Shown here one piece after another: positions 1 through 5,846 of a stretch of 6,233 nt of DNA (its first letter is position 1; each line of letters starts with the position of its first letter). This DNA is from JAGVPT01 sp964384415 (GTDB taxonomy: Bacteria > Bacteroidota > Ignavibacteria > UBA10030 > UBA8401): positions 1-6,233 of the forward strand of contig CAYLMV010000175.1 in assembly GCA_964384415.1 (NCBI GenBank). The letters run 5' to 3'. The notes under the pieces are model-generated. The model made no database searches, was not told the origin of the DNA, and saw only the letters and a list, made by a program, of their open reading frames with translations. Position numbers and translations under genes: made by a program.

Positions 1-133
1 AAATAGAGATGTTTGTCGGCTTCATTCCATAGCGGAGCTCAAGTGTACTAAAGAGCGGGCATCCACCCTTACCGTCAGAATCGACATGTTTGGACTCTCC
101 CCAAGGGATGCCTTCGGTACCGCTGGAGTTTAA

Positions 134-150
134 CCCGTATTTCATACGGG
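134..150. repeat. Short perfect inverted repeat upstream of the epimerase gene
   Basis: The arms CCCGTAT (134-140) and ATACGGG (144-150) are perfectly complementary around a three-base loop, TTC. No T-run follows, so it is not an intrinsic terminator by itself. It lies just left of the hairpin at 177-221 and could be an operator, a 3' processing hairpin of the gene to the left, or part of a short leader. Its function is unknown. Confidence 0.35.
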
Positions 151-176
151 ATGAGGATGACAAACCAGTGGGCTAT

Positions 177-221
177 AAGGCGCGGGCATGGATTGTTTCA
201 CAGCCCGCGCTTTGCTATTTT
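177..221 (+). terminator. Probable intrinsic terminator of an upstream gene
   Basis: The arms GCGCGGGC (180-187) and GCCCGCGC (203-210) form a perfect 8-bp GC-rich stem. It extends outward by one G-U and two A-U pairs (177-179 with 211-213) and encloses a 15-base loop. The following bases, TTTGCTATTTT (211-221), are T-rich but interrupted, so this is a moderate rather than ideal Rho-independent terminator. It ends about 40 bases before the epimerase start and most simply closes transcription entering from the left edge. No good promoter is visible between it and 262, so a leaky terminator or attenuator within a longer operon is also possible. Confidence 0.5.
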
Positions 222-261
222 GGAGTGATAAGAAAGCCTGTCCAGGAAACCGGGTCTCCCG

Positions 262-675
262 ATGATCAAGAAAATCGCTCACATAGGAGTTGCGGTAAAG
301 AATCTGCATGCATCGGACGAACTGTTTGCCAAGCTTCTCGGCAAGCCGGCTGCGCACAGCGAGTCTATAGAGGAGCAATCGGCCCATCTCTCGTTTTACC
401 CTGTTGGCGAGAGTTCGATCGAGCTTATACAATCTGCGGGCAAAGCAAAGGAAGGCTCTTCTATTGCCAGGTTCATCGACAAAAGGGGAGAAGGGATTCA
501 CCACATTTGCCTGGAGGTTGATGATATCCGGTCCGAGATGATCCGATTGAAGAATCTCGGCTTCCTCTTTATTAACGATGCTCCCACGCCCGGCGGCGGC
601 GGGACGATCGTCGCGTTCATCCACCCAAAATCTGCGAACGGCGTGCTTGTTGAGCTGAGCCAGCGCGTCTCATAG
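262..675 (+). CDS. mce: Methylmalonyl-CoA epimerase (VOC superfamily)
   Basis: The 137-residue product is full length for this small metalloenzyme family. It interconverts (R)- and (S)-methylmalonyl-CoA in the cytoplasm, linking propionyl-CoA carboxylation with the B12-dependent mutase and succinyl-CoA. Two VOC-type half modules are visible. The first begins with IAHIGVAV and H7, and contains an IEL segment with E54. The second begins at GIHHICLEVDDI (H80/H81) and ends with HPKSANGVLVEL (E131). H7, one of H80/H81, and E131 correspond to the family's metal ligands, and E54 occupies the place of the remaining ligand. The ATG at 262 is preferred because the conserved first strand starts five residues in; an AGGAAA at 244-249 is a weak, rather distant ribosome site. 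The gene is followed after 12 bases by uvrC. Other VOC enzymes are less likely because the GEGIHHI and GVLVEL segments are characteristic. Confidence 0.93.
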   Translation: MIKKIAHIGVAVKNLHASDELFAKLLGKPAAHSESIEEQSAHLSFYPVGESSIELIQSAGKAKEGSSIARFIDKRGEGIHHICLEVDDIRSEMIRLKNLGFLFINDAPTPGGGGTIVAFIHPKSANGVLVELSQRVS

Positions 676-687
676 TCCATCCTGAAG

Positions 688-2574
688 ATGCCGATGTCGT
701 ACAGCGAAAAAACTATTTCATTTCCGAAGGAAGAGATCTCGCTGGAGGAGAAGTTGAGCAACCTTCCAACCCTGCCCGGTGTCTATCAATTCAAAGATAG
801 AGAAGGAACGGTGCTCTATGTAGGAAAAGCGAAGAACCTGCGGAACAGAGTCCGCCAGTACTTTCAGAAATCTCATGCGCTCGAGCCGCGCATCGGTATG
901 ATGGTGGAGAAAGCCACCGACGTGGAAATTATTACGACCGATTCGGAAGTCGAAGCGCTGATCCTCGAGGCGAATCTCATCAAGTCGCACAAGCCTCGCT
1001 ACAACGTCAGCCTCAAGGATGACAAGAGTTACCCCTACATCGTTATCACAAACGAACCGTATCCGCGCGTCTTCGTTACGCGGCGGATTTATCGCGACGG
1101 CTCCCGCTATTTCGGTCCCTACACAGACGTCCATACGATGCGCTCTGCACTGAAAACCGTCCGTGATATTTTCATGATCAGGAGCTGCAACTACCGAATC
1201 GACCAGGAATTTATCGATAAGAAAAAGGTGAGAGTGTGCCTCGACTATCATATTAAGAAATGCGAGGGTCCGTGCGAAGGGCTGGTGCAGCAAGATCGCT
1301 ATGCAGGGATGATCGAACATGTTGCTCAGGTTCTCCGCGGGAAGACCGTCAGCGTAATCGGGGCATTGGACGCTCAGATGAAATCGGCAGCGGAGGCGCT
1401 GCGGTTTGAAGAAGCGGCGGTCTTCAGAAACAGAATGCGCGAGCTCGAGGTCTATTCCTCGAAACAGAAAGTCGTCGACATCGAATTGCACGACCGCGAT
1501 ATTGTCGCAGTTGCGGCAGAGGGAGACGACGCTTGCGGCGTCGTGTTCAAAATTCGGGAGGGAAAGGTGCTGGGCCGGCAGCATTATTATGTGAATAAGG
1601 TGGAGGACAAGAGCGAGTCTGAAATCATCGAAGCTCTCGTGGAGCGTTATTACCTCGACTCAACCGACATTCCATCCGAGCTCGTGCTCTCGGCGACCAT
1701 CGAATCGCTCGAAGCAACCGTGGAGTGGCTCTCGGGCCGGAAAGGAAAGCCGGTCGAGATTATCGTCCCCGGCGGAGGGGAGCTGGGAAAACTCGTTTCC
1801 ATGAGCAAAAGGAATGCGCAGTACTTGCTCGACGAGTTGAAGATCCAGAAGATGAAAAGAGACGATTTCGTCCCTCATGCCGTGCAATCTCTCCAGAAGG
1901 ATCTCCGGTTAGCGAATCTTCCTCGCCGCATCGAATGCTTCGACATCTCCCACCTTCAGGGCTCGGAGACGGTCGCCTCCATGGTGGTGTTCGAAAACGG
2001 CAAGCCAAAAAAAGGGGACTATCGGAAATTCAAAATTCACCTCGCAGAATCGGGGAACGTCGTCGATGATTTCGCAAGCATGAAGGAGGTCATCCGGAGA
2101 AGATACACCCGTGTGCTGCAGGAACAAGCTGCGATGCCGGACCTCATCGTTGTCGACGGCGGCAAAGGCCAGCTTTCCAGCGCCTGTGAAGTGCTCGACG
2201 ATCTAAAACTCCAGACGCAGCCGATAGTCAGTCTCGCCAAAAGGCTGGAAGAAGTATTCGTGCCCGGCTCCAGCGATCCCGTTTCGATTCCGAAAACATC
2301 TACCGCGCTCAGGCTCCTCCAACAAATCAGGGATGAGGCTCACCGTTTTGCGATAACGTATCATCGTTCGCTGCGCGACAAACGGACGCTGCAGACAGAA
2401 CTTGACCTGATTGAAGGCATCGGCAAGAAAAGGGCCAAAGAATTGTTGGAGGCATTTGGGTCTGTTCAGGGAGTGAAATTTGCCACCGACGAGCAGCTTG
2501 TTGAAATCGTCGGCGAAAAAGTCGCGGCGAAGATCAAGGAGTATTTTGACGTTGCCGTGAAGCAGGATGAATGA
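688..2574 (+). CDS. uvrC: UvrABC system protein C (excision nuclease subunit)
   Basis: The 628-residue product matches the usual UvrC length and appears intact. UvrC joins the UvrB-damage complex in nucleotide excision repair and cuts the damaged strand on both sides of the lesion. The N-terminal GIY-YIG nuclease domain runs from about residue 28 to 105: GVY at 31-33, YVG at 44-46, R54 and E94, which align with Thermotoga R39 and E76. Four cysteines (C167, C184, C192, C196) match the conserved cluster reported to hold an iron-sulfur centre. A UVR helix pair for UvrB contact lies near 221-257. The RNase H-like 5' nuclease shows D419 (ECFDISH), D460/D461, D490 (VVDGGKGQL) and H552. A helix-hairpin-helix DNA-binding region occupies about 573-620. 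ATG 688 is chosen; ATG 694 is equally possible, and neither has a strong ribosome site. The gene lies 12 bases after mce, so the two are probably co-transcribed. Confidence 0.98.
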   Translation: MPMSYSEKTISFPKEEISLEEKLSNLPTLPGVYQFKDREGTVLYVGKAKNLRNRVRQYFQKSHALEPRIGMMVEKATDVEIITTDSEVEALILEANLIKSHKPRYNVSLKDDKSYPYIVITNEPYPRVFVTRRIYRDGSRYFGPYTDVHTMRSALKTVRDIFMIRSCNYRIDQEFIDKKKVRVCLDYHIKKCEGPCEGLVQQDRYAGMIEHVAQVLRGKTVSVIGALDAQMKSAAEALRFEEAAVFRNRMRELEVYSSKQKVVDIELHDRDIVAVAAEGDDACGVVFKIREGKVLGRQHYYVNKVEDKSESEIIEALVERYYLDSTDIPSELVLSATIESLEATVEWLSGRKGKPVEIIVPGGGELGKLVSMSKRNAQYLLDELKIQKMKRDDFVPHAVQSLQKDLRLANLPRRIECFDISHLQGSETVASMVVFENGKPKKGDYRKFKIHLAESGNVVDDFASMKEVIRRRYTRVLQEQAAMPDLIVVDGGKGQLSSACEVLDDLKLQTQPIVSLAKRLEEVFVPGSSDPVSIPKTSTALRLLQQIRDEAHRFAITYHRSLRDKRTLQTELDLIEGIGKKRAKELLEAFGSVQGVKFATDEQLVEIVGEKVAAKIKEYFDVAVKQDE

Positions 2575-2726
2575 GAGGCGATGCCTCGGCGTGAAATCCA
2601 GCCTTACGCTTGATCCTGAACGCTGTTTGGGAACGATTGGCACAGGTTTTCTGCCCTACTCGGTGCCCAAAGGGGACAGCAATGTCCTTTCATCCAAAAT
2701 ACGTAACTACGCCGGATTTGGAGCTG

Positions 2727-2755
2727 TTGATTATTTCGCGGAATATCCCTACAAT
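2727..2755 (+). promoter_or_regulatory. Sigma70-type promoter match
   Basis: TTGATT (2727-2732) and TACAAT (2750-2755) are separated by exactly 17 bases (2733-2749). Each hexamer matches the TTGACA and TATAAT consensus at four or more of six positions, including the most important ones. Transcription would start near 2762. The predicted transcript would cover the hairpins and terminator up to about 2908 and, on readthrough, the two-component operon. No comparable promoter is visible between the terminator and the kinase start. If the host mainly uses the Bacteroidetes-type promoter (TTG then TAnnTTTG), this match would mean less. Confidence 0.45.
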
Positions 2756-2761
2756 TTCTTG

Positions 2762-2908
2762 AATATGAAACGAAGTCGCCTTGCAGGAAGTCCCAGTCAT
2801 TTCAACGAAATTTGTTGGTGTGACGGGACCAGGGTGTATGGCCAAGCGGCGGTTGGACCTATGCCTCTTGAACCCCACAAGTTGGGATGCAAGAGGTTTT
2901 TTTGTTTT
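2762..2908 (+). ncRNA. Candidate structured RNA: small RNA or attenuator leader
   Basis: The predicted transcript is about 145 bases long and folds into three successive hairpins. P1 spans 2790-2829. It has 16 pairs including two U-G, with one bulge at A2795, one U-U mismatch, and the 7-base loop GAAATTT (2807-2813). P2 spans 2833-2865. It has 11 pairs including two wobbles, with two mismatches, around a 7-base loop (2846-2852). The third is the intrinsic terminator at 2863-2908, whose left arm shares two to three bases with P2. I compared it by memory with 6S RNA, SRP RNA, tmRNA, RNase P RNA and common riboswitch cores, and recognised none. Its position immediately before the kinase gene fits a cis-acting leader; an independent small RNA or a structured uvrC 3' end would also fit. 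Confidence 0.4.
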
Positions 2909-2935
2909 AGTCATTGACCCGTCAAGAGGCGGTTG
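2843..2935 (+). repeat. Direct repeat pair CAAG[C/A]GGCGGTTG flanking the terminator
   Basis: CAAGCGGCGGTTG (2843-2855) recurs as CAAGAGGCGGTTG (2923-2935), 12 of 13 bases identical and 80 bases apart. The first copy forms the loop and 3' flank of hairpin P2. The second copy contains AAGAGG, which could serve as a ribosome site, and ends on an alternative TTG start (2933). A third, shorter copy, CAAGAGG (2890-2896), is the right arm of the terminator. The terminator's left arm can thus pair with two downstream copies. Confidence 0.6.
2863..2908 (+). terminator. Strong intrinsic terminator upstream of the kinase gene
   Basis: CCTCTTG (2864-2870) pairs perfectly with CAAGAGG (2890-2896), extended by a G-U pair at 2863/2897. 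An inner CCCA/TGGG helix lies within. The stem is followed directly by seven Ts (2897-2903), a G and four more Ts. This is a classic Rho-independent terminator for + strand transcription. It lies about 290 bases after the uvrC stop and 57 bases before the kinase ATG. It therefore either ends the mce-uvrC transcript, ends a small RNA started near 2762, or acts as an attenuator for the kinase operon. Confidence 0.82.
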
Positions 2936-2965
2936 CTCTCCGCATTCCATTTTTGCTCACTCATC

Positions 2966-4987
2966 ATGGATCAGTTTAGTCTTCTTTTGCCCGTCGGACT
3001 GATGATTGTCGGGCTCTTTATCCTCTGGTGGAGCTCCATGCTCCGGCAGCGGCGCCATGATATCGATCTGAGCCAGAGCGAAGCGAGATACCGGAGCTTC
3101 TTCGACAATTCGCCGATTTCTCTTTGGGAAGAGGATTTCTCCGAAGTGAAGGGATATCTCGAGAGGCTGAGGAAATCCGGGGTGAAAGACTTCAAAAGAT
3201 ATTTCACGAACCACACCGGAGAGGTGACGGCATGCGCGGGCATGGTTAAGATTCTCGATGTCAATAAAGCAACCTTAAAGCTGTTTAACGCGGAGAGCAA
3301 GAAGGATCTTTTCGAAGGTCTGAACGTTGTTTTTGGAAGTGAGGTCCATGAAGCGTTCATCGATGAGTTGGCGGCGATTGCGGCGGGGCTGACTTCCTTC
3401 GAAACGGAGGATTTTAATAGGACCACGACTGGTGAGCGCAAAGACATCTTCATGAATTGGTCGGTTGTGCCGGGGCATGAAATCGACTTCTCCAAAGTGC
3501 TTGTTTCTATCATAGACATTACGGAACGTCGATATGCTGATCAGGCGCTGCGCGACAGCGAGAAGCGATACCGCGATCTGGTCGAAAATATCAGTGAAGT
3601 TTATTTCGTTTGCGATGACCAGGGATCTGTGGTCTATGCCAGTCCGAATTTTTTCTCCGCGACGGGATTTGAACCGGAGGAGATCATCGGGAAGCCATTC
3701 CTGCGATTGGTCGCGTCTGAGGATCGCCCGAGAGTGTTGGCCTACTACCGGGCCCGATCCGAAGACGGGACGCTCGACACCGCATGCGAATTTCGTGGGA
3801 AGCGAAAAGACGGCGGTGTGACATGGGTGGAGCAGTCGACGAGAATTATCCGCGATGAGCGGGGGATGGTAAAGGAATATCGGAACGTTGTTCGTGACGT
3901 CACGGAGCGCATCCGTGCACGCGACGAACTGGCGTCGAGGGAACGGCGCTTTCGCGCTCTCATTGAAGAGAGTTCGGATGTTGTCTGTTTGGTAAACGGA
4001 GACGGCGCGATCACGTATGTGAGCCCTTCGGTGGTGAAGATGCTCGGATACCAGCCGGAGGAACTGATCGGCCTGAACGCTTTTGATATGGTTCATGAAG
4101 CTGACAGAGACCTCATGCGGAATCTGCTTGAGGTCCTCTTGAAAGAACCGTGGAGGACCGTTTCGGCGGAATTCCGGAGCCAGGCGAAGAACGGGACATG
4201 GCGATGGACCGAGGGAGTGGGGAAGAACCTTCTCGCAGACCGGTCGGTCGGAGCCATCGTTGTGAACTTTCGCGATGTCGCGGAGCGGCGCGCGGCCGAA
4301 GAACTGCTGCGTGAACTCCCGATGCGGATCATCAACGCCCAGGAGACTGAACGACGCCGCGTGGCCCGCGATTTGCACGAAAGCGTCAACCAGATTCTCT
4401 CCTCCGTGAAATTCAGGATGGAGAGCGTCGAAGATCGGATCCAGCTAAAGGACAAAGCTCTCCGCGCCGTCGTAGCAAACGCGAAGCTTTCGCTGGAGAA
4501 TGCGATTCACGAGGTGCGGAGGATTTCGCAAAACCTTCGCCCGAGCGAGCTGGACGACCTCGGCGTTGTCTCCGCGATCCGGAGCATGTGCGACGAATTC
4601 AAAGCGGCGACGAAGATCGAGGTGGAACTGAAGATTTCACGCTTCCCGAAGAATCTTTCACCCGAGGTCGAAGTGACGGTATACCGGATTGTTCAGGAAG
4701 CGCTCAGCAATGTCGCGAAGCATTCGGAAGCTACCCGCCTTACGATCCGCTGTGCGAAGGAACATTCGCATCTGGCCCTGCAGATAGTAGACAATGGCAG
4801 GGGGACCGAGTCCTCCGATCTCGGCGAGAGATCCGCAGGAAGGCTCGGCATGGGCCTCTTGAACATGAAAGAAAGAGCAGCCTCCGTCGGGGGGAGCGTC
4901 TCGATACACTCCTCTCTGAAGAAGGGCATGGAGATTAACGTCCAGTTGCCGTACGGAGATCACGCCGTCAAGGAGATTACACAATGA
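2966..4987 (+). CDS. Membrane-anchored three-PAS sensor histidine kinase (HisKA_3 family)
   Basis: This 673-residue kinase senses an unknown signal and phosphorylates a partner regulator. From the ATG at 2966, one hydrophobic segment (about 5-23) is followed by basic residues (LRQRR), implying a single membrane anchor, a very short outside part and cytoplasmic sensing. Three PAS modules follow: a divergent, long one (about 36-187, with ILDVNKAT near 96-103), a second (about 198-316) and a third (about 326-440). Each ends in a D-[IV]-[TA]-E-R junction. The dimerisation domain (about 452-520) carries phosphoacceptor H471 in RRVARDLHESVNQ. The ATPase domain has N582 (N box), D609 in VDNGRG and GRLGMGL (625-631). 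A TTG at 2933 would add 11 residues and has AAGAGG three bases upstream; ATG is preferred although it lacks a clear ribosome site. The stop overlaps the regulator start. No ligand-binding cysteine or histidine set identifies a haem or flavin. Confidence 0.93.
   Translation: MDQFSLLLPVGLMIVGLFILWWSSMLRQRRHDIDLSQSEARYRSFFDNSPISLWEEDFSEVKGYLERLRKSGVKDFKRYFTNHTGEVTACAGMVKILDVNKATLKLFNAESKKDLFEGLNVVFGSEVHEAFIDELAAIAAGLTSFETEDFNRTTTGERKDIFMNWSVVPGHEIDFSKVLVSIIDITERRYADQALRDSEKRYRDLVENISEVYFVCDDQGSVVYASPNFFSATGFEPEEIIGKPFLRLVASEDRPRVLAYYRARSEDGTLDTACEFRGKRKDGGVTWVEQSTRIIRDERGMVKEYRNVVRDVTERIRARDELASRERRFRALIEESSDVVCLVNGDGAITYVSPSVVKMLGYQPEELIGLNAFDMVHEADRDLMRNLLEVLLKEPWRTVSAEFRSQAKNGTWRWTEGVGKNLLADRSVGAIVVNFRDVAERRAAEELLRELPMRIINAQETERRRVARDLHESVNQILSSVKFRMESVEDRIQLKDKALRAVVANAKLSLENAIHEVRRISQNLRPSELDDLGVVSAIRSMCDEFKAATKIEVELKISRFPKNLSPEVEVTVYRIVQEALSNVAKHSEATRLTIRCAKEHSHLALQIVDNGRGTESSDLGERSAGRLGMGLLNMKERAASVGGSVSIHSSLKKGMEINVQLPYGDHAVKEITQ
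4970..4975 (+). promoter_or_regulatory. Ribosome binding site of the response regulator
   Basis: AAGGAG lies eight bases before the ATG at 4984, inside the last codons of the kinase gene. It fixes the regulator start. It also shows that this organism uses Shine-Dalgarno sites at least in places, in contrast to the weak sites at the other genes in this window. Confidence 0.8.
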
Positions 4988-5643
4988 AGAAATCAAAAAT
5001 AAAAATCCTTATCGTCGACGATCACCCTCTCGTACGGGAAGGACTGCGGTCGTGTCTCATCGAAGAAAAAAACCTCGAGATTCTGGGGGAAGCCGGCGAC
5101 GGTCAGGAGGCGATTCGTTTCGCCAAGAGTCTGCTTCCCGACATCATCCTCCTCGACATCAATATGCCGGGGATGAACGGTTTGGAGACGGCCCGGATTT
5201 TGATCAAGACAGTGCCCAAGAGCAAGATCCTCATCCTGACGATGCACGACAGCAAAGAATATGTGCATCGGATGGTAGCCATCGGAGTGCAGGGATATGT
5301 GCTGAAGGATTCGCCTCCCTCCGAACTTGTTTCTGCCATAGCAGCAGTGCATCATGGCGGAACATTCTTCAGCCCGAAAGTTTCTGAAGCGGTCATGAAT
5401 GAATATGTCAAGGCGATTCGGACGAAAGGGGAAAAGGGAGGAGTTGAGCTTTCGCGCCGCGAGTCCGAGGTTCTTGTGCTGATTGCCGAAGGGCTGGGAA
5501 ATAAGGAAATTGCCTCCAGACTCTTCGTCAGCGTCAGAACGGTGGAGACCCATCGCGAGCGGATCATAAAGAAGCTGGATATTCATACCGTCGCAGGACT
5601 GACCCGGTATGCCTTGACGAAGGGCATTGTGAAACTTACCTGA
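4984..5643 (+). CDS. NarL/FixJ-type response regulator (REC plus LuxR-type HTH)
   Basis: The 219-residue protein has the standard length and two-domain layout of this family of DNA-binding response regulators. The receiver domain (about 6-122) shows the acidic pair D12/D13 in IVDDH, phosphoacceptor D58 in LLDINMPG, T86 in LILTMHD and K108 in YVLKD, so all key switch residues are present. After a linker of about 30 residues, the LuxR-type helix-turn-helix (about 155-215) begins with LSRRESEVL. It contains the scaffold and recognition helices (NKEIASRL, then SVRTVETHRERIIKKL). The start overlaps the kinase stop as ATGA and has a good AAGGAG site, so translation is probably coupled and the kinase is the cognate partner. 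Target genes are unknown; the repeated element just after its stop and the secretion gene beyond are obvious candidates. Confidence 0.97.
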   Translation: MKKSKIKILIVDDHPLVREGLRSCLIEEKNLEILGEAGDGQEAIRFAKSLLPDIILLDINMPGMNGLETARILIKTVPKSKILILTMHDSKEYVHRMVAIGVQGYVLKDSPPSELVSAIAAVHHGGTFFSPKVSEAVMNEYVKAIRTKGEKGGVELSRRESEVLVLIAEGLGNKEIASRLFVSVRTVETHRERIIKKLDIHTVAGLTRYALTKGIVKLT

Positions 5644-5689
5644 TATCCGTACATTACCCGACAGCAAATATCCGTAGTTGTCCGGATAG
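5643..5689 (+). repeat. Direct repeats of ATATCCGTA with an embedded inverted repeat (candidate operator)
   Basis: ATATCCGTA occurs at 5643-5651 and again at 5668-5676, 25 bases apart. Similarity continues into the following bases (CC, then GA, then AG), about 16 of 22 positions in all. In the second copy TATCCG (5669-5674) and CGGATA (5683-5688) form a perfect 6-bp inverted repeat around an 8-base spacer, the shape of a dimer-binding site. A one-mismatch inverted core, TACGTATAT, lies at 5706-5714. The first copy starts on the last base of the regulator stop codon. Binding by the regulator is a guess from position only. Confidence 0.45.
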
Positions 5690-5749
5690 TGAAGACTTGT
5701 CAGTTTACGTATATTTCTAGAACCCAAGAAGAGTCTATTTTTCAAAAAT

Positions 5750-5775
5750 GGAAGCGCTTTTCGGAGTGATCTTCC
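5750..5775. other. Hairpin in the regulator-secretion gene spacer
   Basis: GGAAG (5750-5754) pairs with CTTCC (5771-5775). CGCT (5755-5758) pairs with AGTG (5765-5768), with one G-U pair, an AT bulge and a 6-base loop. On the + strand no T-run follows. Read on the - strand, the stem is followed by ATTTTTG, a weak terminator signature, but no - strand gene is visible to its right. No + strand intrinsic terminator was found after the regulator. The rest of the 203-base spacer holds no gene I can support. Confidence 0.25.
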
Positions 5776-5846
5776 TACCTCTGTACCAGCGTCTCAATGA
5801 AATGCGGATGTTGTGAAGAGGAGTAGTGTGAAACTGCCGTAACGAA

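Larger units (their letters stand above)
2575..2965 (+). other. 391-base non-coding stretch between uvrC and the kinase gene
   Basis: I find no convincing gene here. An open frame that begins inside the uvrC stop and reaches 2917 has no recognisable protein character and runs through the terminator. Positions 2626-2671 can fold by TTTGGG (2626-2631) with CCCAAA (2666-2671), or alternatively GGCAC (2639-2643) with GTGCC (2663-2667). This may be 3'-end structure of the uvrC message. From 2727 onward the stretch holds a promoter match, strong hairpins, an intrinsic terminator and a repeated element, listed separately. Confidence 0.6.

Noticed and set aside
2..133. Open frame from the left edge ending in TAA at 131-133, possibly the tail of an upstream gene.
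   Set aside because: It is only 43 codons, a length without stops that is not rare by chance. The residues show no recognisable family and codon use is not distinctive. Another frame ends at 30-32 and is equally possible.
90..521. 143-codon frame starting TTG at 90 and overlapping the epimerase gene.
   Set aside because: Its first part reads plausibly as protein, but it passes through the terminator-like hairpin and then through more than half of the well-supported mce gene in another frame.
2831..2844. AGGGTGTATGG resembles the T-box core AGGGTGGNACC before a terminator.
   Set aside because: Key bases differ, the expected specifier stem is not recognisable, and the downstream gene is a sensor kinase rather than an amino-acid or tRNA-ligase gene.
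2567..2917. 116-codon frame after uvrC.
   Set aside because: No family resemblance; it runs through the promoter match, hairpins and terminator, and its composition looks non-coding.
2914..2955. TTGACC at 2914 and CATTTTTG at 2948 as a promoter directly before the kinase.
   Set aside because: Spacing fits neither the sigma70 17-base rule nor the Bacteroidetes TTG-19-TAnnTTTG pattern, and the second box is too close to the ATG.
3275..4378. Long - strand frame of 367 codons opposite the kinase gene.
   Set aside because: It is a shadow of the PAS-rich kinase reading frame, with no recognisable domain of its own.
5797..5826. Nine-codon mini-ORF MKCGCCEEE with a Cys-rich core before the secretion gene.
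   Set aside because: It is too short to distinguish from chance, has no ribosome site of its own and shows no overlap or coupling with the next start.
5828..5842. GTG-started four-residue ORF (MKLP) five bases after AAGAGGAG, ending just before the ATG at 5847.
   Set aside because: It could be a leader peptide for reinitiation, but four codons cannot be supported without conservation.
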